DNA of 26,580 bases from Pseudobdellovibrionaceae bacterium. Lineage in GTDB: Bacteria > Bdellovibrionota > Bdellovibrionia > Bdellovibrionales > JAMPXM01. Numbering within the stretch: the stretch's first letter is position 1; every line of letters starts with the position of its first letter. Of the stretch, positions 1-7,392 are shown piece after piece. The position numbers and the translations under genes were made by a program. Location of the stretch: assembly GCA_022843085.1 (NCBI GenBank), contig JALHOI010000005.1, positions 1-26,580 on the forward strand, in the 5' to 3' direction. The notes beneath the pieces were generated by a model. It was not told the DNA's origin and made no database searches. It saw only the letters and a program-made list of their open reading frames with translations.

Positions 1-72
1 AACCCTTTTGGGGCTGTATGCGCTGTCTGAGTCTTTTCACAAAGATCTCGACTATCACGAATAGCTAAGAAG

Positions 73-1317
73 CTAAGAAAAGAGAAACACACGACGCGCT
101 TTTGCGTCGTGGAAGTCCTTTGGGAGAGTATCGCGGGTGAGCTCGCGCACCTTGAAATCGTCGAGATCGTCGAAAACTTCGTCGAGTTTAAAATCGCGGC
201 GGTTCGCACTAAAAATCATGACTCCGTCGGGGGTTAGCGCGTCGAGGCACTGCTGGATGAGCCACGCGTGATCGCGTTGGACCTCCCAAGTGCCTTCCAT
301 TTTTTTCGAATTCGAAAAAGTCGGTGGGTCGCAGAAAATGAACTCGTAGGGGCCCGTGTCGCGCGCGTTCCCGTTTTTTGTCCAGCTTAAGACGTCGTGG
401 TTGATGAAACGGTGATTCGAGGTCATAAGTCCGTTTGCGATAAAGTTGCGCTCGGCCCAGGCGAGATAATTGCCCGACATGTCGACGCTGGTGACAGTTG
501 CGCCGGCACGGGCCGCGTAGACCGAGAAGCTTCCTGTGTAGCAGAACAGATTTAAAAACCGAGTCTTCAAGTGACCCGCAGTTCGCTTTTGAACGTGATC
601 GGCCACGAGTTTTCGAGTGAGGCGGTGATCAAGAAAAAGGCCGGTGTCGAGGTAGTCGTGAAGATTTACGAGAAATTTGTGCGCACCCTCGCGCACTGTC
701 AGTTCAGGAGAATTGCGCGACAGCCGATTGTGCTGCCGACCACGAAGTCGAACATCTCGCTTTGCACGGCCAACCTCGAGCAATGAGGGTGGGGAATCGC
801 TCGCCTCGCCGGAGTCGGCCGCAAACCCATGATCGGGTTCGCGTTCAAAGTCACCGCCGCGATCGTCGAACACGTCTTCGTCACCGAGATCGCTTTCGTT
901 TCCGTTTTCGTTCGGGCTCTCATTTGGAATGATTGAAGAAGGCGCGCCGCTTGGAGTTGGACGAGTCAATCGCGTGGTTGGCAATGGCGTGATCGGCGAT
1001 AGCGCCCGCGGGGCAAGCAACGCATTTTCGGATGCGCGTGGTTGTTGTCTTTGTCGCCGTTTTATCACGATGTTCTCGCGCGCGATTCCTAACCCGGCTA
1101 GCCCAGCGATTGTATCGACGAAGTTTTGTTCTTTGCTGCGATCTATTTCGTCATCGCGCCGGTCCCAAAGAACTGCGCTTGTTCCAAAAATTTCGATGAT
1201 GAAAGGGTATTCGGGAATATCGCGATCGTAGAGCCGAAAGGCTTCGATATCGAGCTTCGTCGCCCAGGGTTTAAGTTTGTCCCAGGTTTTTCGTAACCGG
1301 TTGGCGATCGCACTCAT
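73..1317 (-). CDS. rlmK: Stand-alone RlmK-like 23S rRNA (guanine-N7) methyltransferase
   Basis: A 414-residue SAM-dependent methyltransferase matching the C-terminal (RlmK) half of the fused E. coli RlmKL, which makes m7G2069 in 23S rRNA. Visible family signatures are an N-terminal ANRLRK...FRLYDRDIPEYPF segment (residues ~5-40), YLDTGLFLDHRLTR (~225-237), the SAM-binding LNLFCYTGSFSVYAARAGA (~258-276) and the catalytic-loop CDPPTFSNSKKMEGTW with a following VQRDH. The N-terminal THUMP/RlmL half of the fused protein is absent. Between residues ~92 and ~200 there is a long acidic, Pro/Ser/Asn/Asp-rich insert, probably disordered, where RlmKL has only a short loop. The gene begins 16 bp after macB ends and is probably the last gene of the tolC-macAB operon. 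Family call is firm; exact target base is inferred. Confidence 0.85.
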   Translation of the reverse strand: MSAIANRLRKTWDKLKPWATKLDIEAFRLYDRDIPEYPFIIEIFGTSAVLWDRRDDEIDRSKEQNFVDTIAGLAGLGIARENIVIKRRQRQQPRASENALLAPRALSPITPLPTTRLTRPTPSGAPSSIIPNESPNENGNESDLGDEDVFDDRGGDFEREPDHGFAADSGEASDSPPSLLEVGRAKRDVRLRGRQHNRLSRNSPELTVREGAHKFLVNLHDYLDTGLFLDHRLTRKLVADHVQKRTAGHLKTRFLNLFCYTGSFSVYAARAGATVTSVDMSGNYLAWAERNFIANGLMTSNHRFINHDVLSWTKNGNARDTGPYEFIFCDPPTFSNSKKMEGTWEVQRDHAWLIQQCLDALTPDGVMIFSANRRDFKLDEVFDDLDDFKVRELTRDTLPKDFHDAKARRVFLFS

Positions 1318-1333
1318 AGGTCACGCGTACCAT

Positions 1334-3334
1334 CTAGTCGTGTCGAAGGGCAACGATCGGGTTCAAGAACGATGCCTTGCGGGCGGGATAAAGACCAAAC
1401 ACGAGTCCGATTGTCGCCGAAAACGAAAACGACATTAAGATCGAAGAGGCCGTAATTTCCATCGTCCATCCTGTGACTGACTTTAAAATGAGAACAGCGG
1501 AAACTCCGATCACGATACCGGCACTCCCGCCGATCGCACTGACCACTAAAGATTCGGTCAAAAACTGAAGCAAGATATCGCGGCTCTGTGCACCGACGGC
1601 TTTTCGTAATCCAATCTCGCGCGTTCTTTCGGTGACCGAGACCAGCATAATGTTCATGATCCCGATTCCACCGACAAGAAGAGAGATTCCAGCGATGGCG
1701 GCGAGAAGCATCGACATCGTTCGGCTGCTCTGCGAGAGCGCCGCTTGCAGGTCAGCCATGTTGCGAATCGAGAAAGCACCGTCCGTTTTTTCTTCGCGAA
1801 TGTTGTGGCGAAGGTTCATGAGTTCAATGACACTGGCCTCGATAGGTTTCGAATCGAGCCCCGGTTTCATTTCAATGTCGATCGACTCGACGTACGTTTT
1901 TCCCAGCAACCGATACATACCAGTGAAGAGCGGTACGATAATGACGTCGTCTTGATCTCGCCAGCCTGAAGCGCCTTTTTCTGGCAACACACCAATGATT
2001 TGAAAGCTGATTCTGTTCACTCGAATCATTTCGCCGATCGGGTTTGCGGTACCGAAAAGTTCGCGCACTACGGTCGCACCGATCACGGCGACTCGCGCGC
2101 GCTTCAGATTTTCTTCGTCTGTGAAGAACCGTCCAATGATCGGCGTCGAATTCTTCATCGCTTCAAAAGCCGTCGTAGTTGCCGTAACCTGGGTATTCCA
2201 ATTCTTGTTGCCGAAGTCAGTTTGAACTCGGCCGTTGACGCTTGGAGCGACCATTCTGACGCCGTCGATTTCGGCTAAAACTGCGTCGGCATCCTCAGGT
2301 AAAAGTTTAGCCGTCGAACCGGCTTCTTGTGCGACGCCTCCCATTCGCGATGCGCCGGCTCGCAGAACAAGAAGATTCGATCCAAGCGATGAAAGCTGAC
2401 TTTCAATTGCGGCCTGCGCTCCTCGACCAAGTGCAAGCATCGCAACAACGGCCGCAACTCCGATCAGAATTCCCAACACCGAGAGTGCTGTTCGAATCTT
2501 GTTCGCCCACAACGTACGAAAGCCTTGTTGAAAGTGCATCCATATTGGCGTGCCTGACGAAGCCCTGCTGCTCTCGTTTAAGCCAGGTCTGACGCGGTCG
2601 GCGCCACGGTTGCCACCGTCAATCGTACTGTCTGGTTCAATCTCTCGCTGACCGTTGACACTTTCGAGCCGCTCGTCTGATTGAATGACTCCATCGCGCA
2701 TGCGAATCAAACGTTTTGCCTGTCGGCCAATCTCTTCTTCGTGGGTCACGATGACAACCGTGATGCCTCGCTCGTTGAGGTCGCGCAAAATCGCCATGAT
2801 TTCAATTTCGGACTGCGAATCGAGATTTCCGGTCGGCTCATCAGCAAATACGATTGAGGGGTCATTTACCAACGCGCGTGCGATCGCAGTTCTTTGCTGC
2901 TGACCGCCTGACATTTCGTTGGGTCGATGACCTTTGCGACTGGCCAGCCCTACTTGGTCAAGTAAGTGCGCTGCGCGGTTGGGCTCAGACGCGGACCGAC
3001 CACTGTAGAAAAGAGGCAGCATGACATTTTCTTCTGCACTCATTCGTGCCAGCAAATGAAACTGCTGGAAAATGAAACCGACGGTCTCACGTCGAAGGAC
3101 GGCCAGCTCGTCATCGTCGAGGCCGGCAGCTTCACGGCCGAGAATCTTGTAAGATCCACTTGTCGGCGTATCGAGCAAACCAAGAATTTGCATCAGCGTC
3201 GATTTTCCGCTGCCTGATGGACCCATAATCGCAACGAAGTCGCCTGGCTCGATCGAAAGCGTGACGCCACGAAGTGCATGCACCTCGTGTTCACCCATTC
3301 TGTAAACTTTCGAAAGATTCTGGATTTCGATCAC
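1334..3334 (-). CDS. macB: MacB-type ABC transporter, fused ATPase and permease
   Basis: A 666-residue inner-membrane exporter subunit, close to the usual MacB length. Residues 1-225 are the nucleotide-binding domain: Walker A GPSGSGKST (38-46), Q-loop Gln90, ABC signature SGGQQQR (~142-148), Walker B IVFADEP (161-167) and the H-loop His198. A hydrophilic linker (~215-265) leads to the MacB periplasmic-core domain and FtsX-type permease, with one TM near 285 and three at the C-terminus, including the conserved TERTREIGLRKAVGA segment before the second TM. It lies 6 bp downstream of macA and belongs with macA and tolC in a tripartite pump. Family members drive macrolide, peptide toxin or lipoprotein export by mechanotransmission across the periplasm; the substrate here cannot be read from the sequence. 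Confidence 0.93.
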   Translation of the reverse strand: MIEIQNLSKVYRMGEHEVHALRGVTLSIEPGDFVAIMGPSGSGKSTLMQILGLLDTPTSGSYKILGREAAGLDDDELAVLRRETVGFIFQQFHLLARMSAEENVMLPLFYSGRSASEPNRAAHLLDQVGLASRKGHRPNEMSGGQQQRTAIARALVNDPSIVFADEPTGNLDSQSEIEIMAILRDLNERGITVVIVTHEEEIGRQAKRLIRMRDGVIQSDERLESVNGQREIEPDSTIDGGNRGADRVRPGLNESSRASSGTPIWMHFQQGFRTLWANKIRTALSVLGILIGVAAVVAMLALGRGAQAAIESQLSSLGSNLLVLRAGASRMGGVAQEAGSTAKLLPEDADAVLAEIDGVRMVAPSVNGRVQTDFGNKNWNTQVTATTTAFEAMKNSTPIIGRFFTDEENLKRARVAVIGATVVRELFGTANPIGEMIRVNRISFQIIGVLPEKGASGWRDQDDVIIVPLFTGMYRLLGKTYVESIDIEMKPGLDSKPIEASVIELMNLRHNIREEKTDGAFSIRNMADLQAALSQSSRTMSMLLAAIAGISLLVGGIGIMNIMLVSVTERTREIGLRKAVGAQSRDILLQFLTESLVVSAIGGSAGIVIGVSAVLILKSVTGWTMEITASSILMSFSFSATIGLVFGLYPARKASFLNPIVALRHD

Positions 3335-3340
3335 TGTATT

Positions 3341-4369
3341 TTATCCGCCTGACCTTCCGCCGCTACCGCCACCGCTACTTCGCGGCGCCCGCGGCCGTGA
3401 TGGCATAAACGGATTATTAGCTCTTTCGAGCGATGCCTCGCCGATCATGCGAGCCGAAACAACGTCGCCCTCTTTTAGGCCACTTAAGACTTCAGTGTAT
3501 TTCCCATCCGTAAGGCCAACGGTAACCGGTACCTTGGTGCGTTCTCCATTGGCGAGCAGCAGTACCGAACTGCTGCCGTCCGATTCGACCTTCAAAGCGT
3601 CGTTTGGTACAACAACGACGTCACGCTTAGAAGCCACATCGAAGTTAACGGTAGCGGTCATTCCACTTCGCATTGTTTCGGAAGCGAGATCGGGCGTAAC
3701 AAACACAACATACATCGTCACGTTGCTGACAGTTGTCGCCTCGAAAGCGATTCTTGAAACGGTCGCCGGAATTGGATCTCTGGGGTAGGCATCCAGCGTG
3801 ACGCTGGCTTTCAGCCCCTTCTTTACTTGGGCAAGATCGGTTTCATCGACCTGCGCTTTGATGGTGAGCCGATCACTTAAAACCAAGATTGAATCAGTCG
3901 AAGAGAACGTTTGGCCCGGCTCGACACTTCGAAGAATCACGGTACCATTGATTGGCGACAGTACCGGCGTCGCACGGTAGAGTTCTTCCCAGCGGGCAAC
4001 TTCTTCAGTGCCTTTCGATCTCGCAGCGTCGAGCACGGCGGCTCGTTCGGTCGAACTCATCCAAGCAAGAATTTGGCTTTTGCGAACACGTTCGCCTTCG
4101 CGCACGAGAACCGTTTCAACTCGACCGGCGATCGGCGGCTTGATTTCGAGCCGATTCTCTGGAGCAACCGAACCCGTCGACCGAATCGTGATCGAAATGT
4201 CACCGCGCCCAATTTTCGAGTCTCGAAATACATTTGCTTTTGCTGCTTCATCTGCGCTGCGTGCCCGAAAATAAAAAAAACTGGCCACCGATAGGCATAA
4301 AATCACAGTCGCAGCCACGTAGATTCTAGCCTTCGACTTCTCGACTGTTCTTTGTTTTTCGGAATTCAT
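3341..4369 (-). CDS. macA: MacA-like periplasmic adaptor (membrane fusion protein)
   Basis: A 342-residue adaptor with an N-terminal membrane anchor (hydrophobic stretch ~14-32), a lipoyl/barrel-sandwich domain (IKPPIAGRVETVLVREGERV and PINGTVILRSVEPGQTF), a beta-barrel (IKAQVDETDLAQVKKG) and a membrane-proximal domain, ending in the Gly/Ser/Pro-rich tail common in MacA proteins. The ATG at 4369 overlaps the tolC stop in an ATGA junction, which favours it over the upstream in-frame start at 4402. The helical hairpin between the two lipoyl halves is only about 30 residues, much shorter than in E. coli MacA. It should bridge MacB and the TolC channel. Confidence 0.9.
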   Translation of the reverse strand: MNSEKQRTVEKSKARIYVAATVILCLSVASFFYFRARSADEAAKANVFRDSKIGRGDISITIRSTGSVAPENRLEIKPPIAGRVETVLVREGERVRKSQILAWMSSTERAAVLDAARSKGTEEVARWEELYRATPVLSPINGTVILRSVEPGQTFSSTDSILVLSDRLTIKAQVDETDLAQVKKGLKASVTLDAYPRDPIPATVSRIAFEATTVSNVTMYVVFVTPDLASETMRSGMTATVNFDVASKRDVVVVPNDALKVESDGSSSVLLLANGERTKVPVTVGLTDGKYTEVLSGLKEGDVVSARMIGEASLERANNPFMPSRPRAPRSSGGGSGGRSGG

Positions 4370-5682
4370 TGCCAGACTCCCTTGCCCCGAGCTTGTTCCC
4401 ACGCGCCTTCGGCTGTCGCGCGATCACGGCGGGTTTGTAGAACAGCCTTTTCCCGGTTGATGAGATCATTTTCAATGATGTCCCAATCGTCGAAGGTCAG
4501 TAGCCCATTGTTATATTTCGTACGTCCGATTTCTGATCGCGCAATTGCAGCCTTTCGAAAACTTTCGTCGGCCCGCAGCTTCGCGACAGATTCGAGGTAA
4601 CCTGCCCAAGAGATTTCAAGTCGACGGCGCAGCTCGCGCAGAAGATTGTCTCGTGTGAAGTCACTGGCCGCCGCGTTTGCGACAGCACTTCGATAAGAGT
4701 TGTAGTTGCGACCGCCCGAGAAAATCGGAACGCTCAAACTTAATCCAATTGTCTTCGTTGTATTGTCGTCAGGAAAAAAATCTTCGCCGCGTTTTCCAAG
4801 CGAGGCCGTTAAATCGAGCGACGGATAGAACGAGGCCTTTGCGATTTCGCTCGCTTCTTTTAAAGCCTTCGCCTGTTCGATCGCCTGAACCGAGTCTGGC
4901 GTTTCGACGACGAGCCTTGCAAAATCAGGAGTCCCGGTGGGCTCGCTGATTGGAGCATTTCCGGCCACTCTGAGTTCGCTCAAACCATCCTCGATATCGT
5001 TGAAATCGTCGATTGCAAGAATCTTTGCTAAGCTCGCAGCCGAGGTTCGCCCGGCGTTTCTGGCCTGCAAGTCGTCGTAACGAGCTTGCTCGAGGTAGGC
5101 CTCGCTCAAAAGTACCGAGCCTTTATTCTCGCGACCGCTTTCAAATCGCAACTGTACCAATCGCAGGTTTTCTTCGCGACGTTTCAAAATTTGGGTCGTC
5201 AATTTGGCGTAGTCTCGGGCGTAGGCGACGGCCTCAAAGGCCGATCTCAAATCGTTCGACACTTTCGCTCGAGTCATTTTTAACGCGGCCTCGGCCGATC
5301 GACGATTTGCCTCGGCCTGTGCGATGCGGCCGCGATCTGCAAAACCTGCAAACAAATTCCAGTTTCCGTTAAAACCGGCGGTCCAGCCCGTGCCGGTTGT
5401 TGTGGCGACAAATCCATTGCCTGAACGTTCGGTGTTCTCGATTCCGACAGTGGCGCGCACACTTGGCAGGAGGCCAGAATAAGAGCTTGCGGCTGCTGCT
5501 TCGGCCGCCCGAAGACTTTCGAGCGCCGCCGAAATTTCAGGATTTTCGCGCTCAGTGCGCGCCACGGCTTCAGTCCATGTTATCGGCGCTGCTGCACCGA
5601 TCGATGCGCCGAGTGTACAAGAAAATAAGCAAACAACTATTATGCAATCGAGAAAGCCGAACGCGTGATGCAGTCGATTCAT
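4366..5682 (-). CDS. tolC: TolC-family outer-membrane efflux protein
   Basis: A 438-residue outer-membrane channel. After a signal peptide (hydrophobic core ~11-30, ending near GAAAP), the protein has the two internal OEP repeats typical of TolC: the start TWTEAVARTERENPEISAALESLRAAEAA, long Ala/Arg/Glu-rich helices, and LSLSVPIFSGGRNYNSYRSAVANAAAS marking the second repeat. I place the start at the ATG at 5682, directly before the signal peptide, rather than at the longer frame beginning at 5805. It heads the operon and overlaps macA by four bases. A TATACT hexamer lies about 12 bases before the ATG, so a short or absent 5' UTR is possible, but no convincing -35 box is seen. Confidence 0.9.
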   Translation of the reverse strand: MNRLHHAFGFLDCIIVVCLFSCTLGASIGAAAPITWTEAVARTERENPEISAALESLRAAEAAAASSYSGLLPSVRATVGIENTERSGNGFVATTTGTGWTAGFNGNWNLFAGFADRGRIAQAEANRRSAEAALKMTRAKVSNDLRSAFEAVAYARDYAKLTTQILKRREENLRLVQLRFESGRENKGSVLLSEAYLEQARYDDLQARNAGRTSAASLAKILAIDDFNDIEDGLSELRVAGNAPISEPTGTPDFARLVVETPDSVQAIEQAKALKEASEIAKASFYPSLDLTASLGKRGEDFFPDDNTTKTIGLSLSVPIFSGGRNYNSYRSAVANAAASDFTRDNLLRELRRRLEISWAGYLESVAKLRADESFRKAAIARSEIGRTKYNNGLLTFDDWDIIENDLINREKAVLQTRRDRATAEGAWEQARGKGVWQ

Positions 5683-5748
5683 GTCTAAGAGTATAACGAA
5701 GAACGAGCTGAAAAAGCAGCGGTCTGGGTGAGTCCAGCCTCTTCTCAA

Positions 5749-5778
5749 CAAGTTGTTACAAAAACAAGTTGTTACAAA
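5749..5778. repeat. Tandem 15-bp direct repeat upstream of tolC, possible operator
   Basis: Two exact head-to-tail copies of CAAGTTGTTACAAAA (5749-5763 and 5764-5778). Each contains the short palindrome ACAA-G-TTGT counting the preceding A. The location, about 65-95 bp before the tolC start, suits a binding site for a regulator of the efflux operon, but no regulator gene is adjacent and the function is inferred from position and symmetry only. Confidence 0.6.
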
Positions 5779-5803
5779 AGCAGATAATTCTGAGACGACG
5801 GTC

Positions 5804-5893
5804 AAAAAAAACGCCGGCTGACCCGGCGTTTAGTTCAACAGACGCCGGCTGACCCGGCGTTTAGTTCAACAGACGCCGGCTGACCCGGCGTTT
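5804..5893 (-). terminator. Triplicated rho-independent terminator hairpin
   Basis: Three tandem copies with 31-bp period (starting 5811, 5842, 5873) of ACGCCGG-CTGAC-CCGGCGT, each a perfect GC-rich stem with a five-base loop, separated by TTAGTTCAACAG. On the minus strand the final copy is followed by eight U residues (complement of 5803-5810 region), the standard intrinsic terminator layout, so it would stop transcription coming from the secreted-protein gene at 6002-6619 before the tolC operon. Tandem triplication of a whole terminator is unusual. Confidence 0.8.
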
Positions 5894-6001
5894 AGTCTAA
5901 AATCCGCTGGCACCAGCCAGCGTCACATTTTATCGCGTCGTACGGGGTCTGTCCTCGACGTTCCTGCCCCGTTTCGTCTTGTAATCTCGAACCAACAGCT
6001 T

Positions 6002-6619
6002 CTATCGGCAGCTGAGGTATGCGACTTGGCCTTCCGCTTCTGCTCTCAGGAAAACTCGCGGTTGCGGTACTCGGCCACACGAATACTCGACAACAAAGTT
6101 TTTGCGAACGCCCGGAGCTGGATCGCCAAGACGGCGTCGCGAAACGACGTAGCTGCACTCGCGAAGAGCGTTGCACTGCTGCGCAATGTCTGCGAACGCG
6201 TTGTTAATTCCCGCGCGAGCGTTTGCACCGTAAGTCGCCGACTGAATTCGGATAACGTCGCGACGATCGCCGCCAGGTCCACCTGGTCCTCCTGGTCCAC
6301 CTGGGCGAGCTGGTTTCACCCAGCACTCTTTAGGTCTGCCGAAAGTCGGATCGCCGAACGAAGCGTTGTTGCAATTGAACGGGCCGCGAACGCGTTGTTG
6401 GTATGTCCACTGGCTACCCGAACCGTAAGCGACGTCGTTAACCCCGCCAACGTTGCAAACTTGATTTTCTCTGACACAGAAGCTCCACTCGCCGCCGCCG
6501 CCAAACGCGGGACGCCCGCCGCCAGCCCCTTGAGCAGTAGATGTCGACGCCGCAAGCAGGCCGCCGAGCAAAACAGCCGCCTGGACCGCAAAAACTTTAA
6601 AATATTTCGAAGATGTCAT
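6002..6619 (-). CDS. Secreted cysteine-rich protein with two lectin-like modules
   Basis: A 205-residue exported protein: signal peptide 1-~30 (KYFKVFAVQAAVLLGGLLAA..AQG), a Gly-rich stretch, module 1 with Cys48/55/83/99, a collagen-like GGP repeat linker (~106-118), and module 2 with Cys149/155/181/204. Both modules share an AYG or ATYGA turn and a (F/L)GDP..G..K motif followed by a cysteine. That spacing recalls SUEL/galactose-binding lectin domains (IxIxxAxYG...GDPCxGTxKYLxVxYxC), although the first cysteine of the DPC motif is replaced by Thr/Ala. The lectin idea is pattern recognition, not proven. The ATG at 6619 is chosen because it directly precedes the signal peptide; the frame stays open upstream to 6700. 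Transcription likely ends at the hairpins at 5804-5922. Confidence 0.7.
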   Translation of the reverse strand: MTSSKYFKVFAVQAAVLLGGLLAASTSTAQGAGGGRPAFGGGGEWSFCVRENQVCNVGGVNDVAYGSGSQWTYQQRVRGPFNCNNASFGDPTFGRPKECWVKPARPGGPGGPGGPGGDRRDVIRIQSATYGANARAGINNAFADIAQQCNALRECSYVVSRRRLGDPAPGVRKNFVVEYSCGRVPQPRVFLRAEAEGQVAYLSCR

Positions 6620-6827
6620 TTGAGAGAGACCTTTCGTTTGGTGGTGCATCCTGCGCCGGTTTTTCGATTGGGAGAAAATACGAGGCAAAGCCCGTACCAA
6701 GCTAACTGGAGGCAGAACGTCTCCAAATCAACGTTAGACTCTCGTTTCGAAAACTTTGCTCAGACATTAAGCGCCCACCGTGAAACGCTCTTGTCGACAG
6801 TTCACGGACTCGGCTAATTTTCAAAAG

Positions 6828-7325
6828 ATGCCAAGCTTAACTGCGACCTTTTATCCGCACGATTATTCGTTTGAAATCGAATCCGAAACTGAATTGACGA
6901 GCTTCTTTCGACTTCGCGATCGCGCGCGTGTGATTGTTCGGCGCGATCTAGATTTGCCGATGCGCGTCCAATATTACTTTACCTGGGGCGACCCTTCTGG
7001 AGCTTACCGGTACCTGCTGCTGAAAAAACCGGGATGGGAGAACCCGATGGGACTTGTTTTCCGCAATCGTGGGTCAAGTTCGGAGGCCGCGAGCGGCAGT
7101 ATTTGCGATTGGTGTCATGCGTACGGATCTTCGAATCAAATTGGTCTTTTGACAGCGATGGTCAGTGCGAAACGAACTGTCGGTATGATGCTCTGCCTTG
7201 ACCTAAGTTGCGGCGATAAAATTGAAAACAATCCGAGTTCATCGAACAAAGATCCAGAAACCCGGATTCTGCAGGTCTGCGAAAAGATGGGCCGTTTCTT
7301 TGACGAAACCATTCGCCCGAATTGA
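6828..7325 (+). CDS. FBP/FusB-type elongation factor G-binding zinc-finger protein
   Basis: A 165-residue protein whose C-terminal half carries the four-cysteine treble-clef of the FBP_C family: CDWC (93-96) and CLDLSC (123-128), with the family-typical GLLTA run between them. In Staphylococcus, FusB proteins with this finger bind EF-G and release it from ribosomes stalled by fusidic acid; chromosomal homologues in other phyla are usually of unknown role. The N-terminal half carries FYPHDYSFEIESETEL and QYYFTWGDPSGAYRYLLLKK. I use the ATG at 6828; a GTG at 6780 is in frame and would add 16 residues, and neither has a good Shine-Dalgarno sequence. It stands 67 bp before katG in the same direction. 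Confidence 0.75.
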   Translation: MPSLTATFYPHDYSFEIESETELTSFFRLRDRARVIVRRDLDLPMRVQYYFTWGDPSGAYRYLLLKKPGWENPMGLVFRNRGSSSEAASGSICDWCHAYGSSNQIGLLTAMVSAKRTVGMMLCLDLSCGDKIENNPSSSNKDPETRILQVCEKMGRFFDETIRPN

Positions 7326-7326
7326 A

Positions 7327-7348
7327 AATTTCGTTGTACGGCGAAATT
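7327..7348. promoter_or_regulatory. Inverted repeat between the FBP-type gene and katG
   Basis: Seven-base perfect inverted repeat AATTTCG ... CGAAATT with an eight-base spacer, starting two bases after the FBP-type stop codon and ending 44 bases before the katG ATG. No U-tract follows, so it is not a standard terminator; it could be an operator for katG or an mRNA 3' stem. Confidence 0.35.
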
Positions 7349-7392
7349 GAACTCACCTAGCTTGAAGCGACTAAGTTTGGTGGGGGAATCAA

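Larger units (their letters stand above)
5683..6001. other. Repeat- and hairpin-rich intergenic region upstream of the efflux operon
   Basis: 319 bases without a gene. From tolC outward it holds a tandem 15-bp repeat, three tandem copies of a terminator hairpin, a perfect CGCTGG-CACCAG-CCAGCG hairpin (5905-5922) and a longer-loop inverted repeat ACGGGG/CCCCGT (5942-5947 with 5967-5972). The tolC promoter should lie here, since the next gene upstream is in the same orientation but is separated by terminators. Confidence 0.8.

Noticed and set aside
6026..6817. A 263-residue plus-strand frame opposite the secreted lectin-like gene
   Set aside because: The minus frame has a signal peptide, symmetrical cysteine modules and a terminator; the plus frame is Arg/Ala/Ser-rich with none of these.
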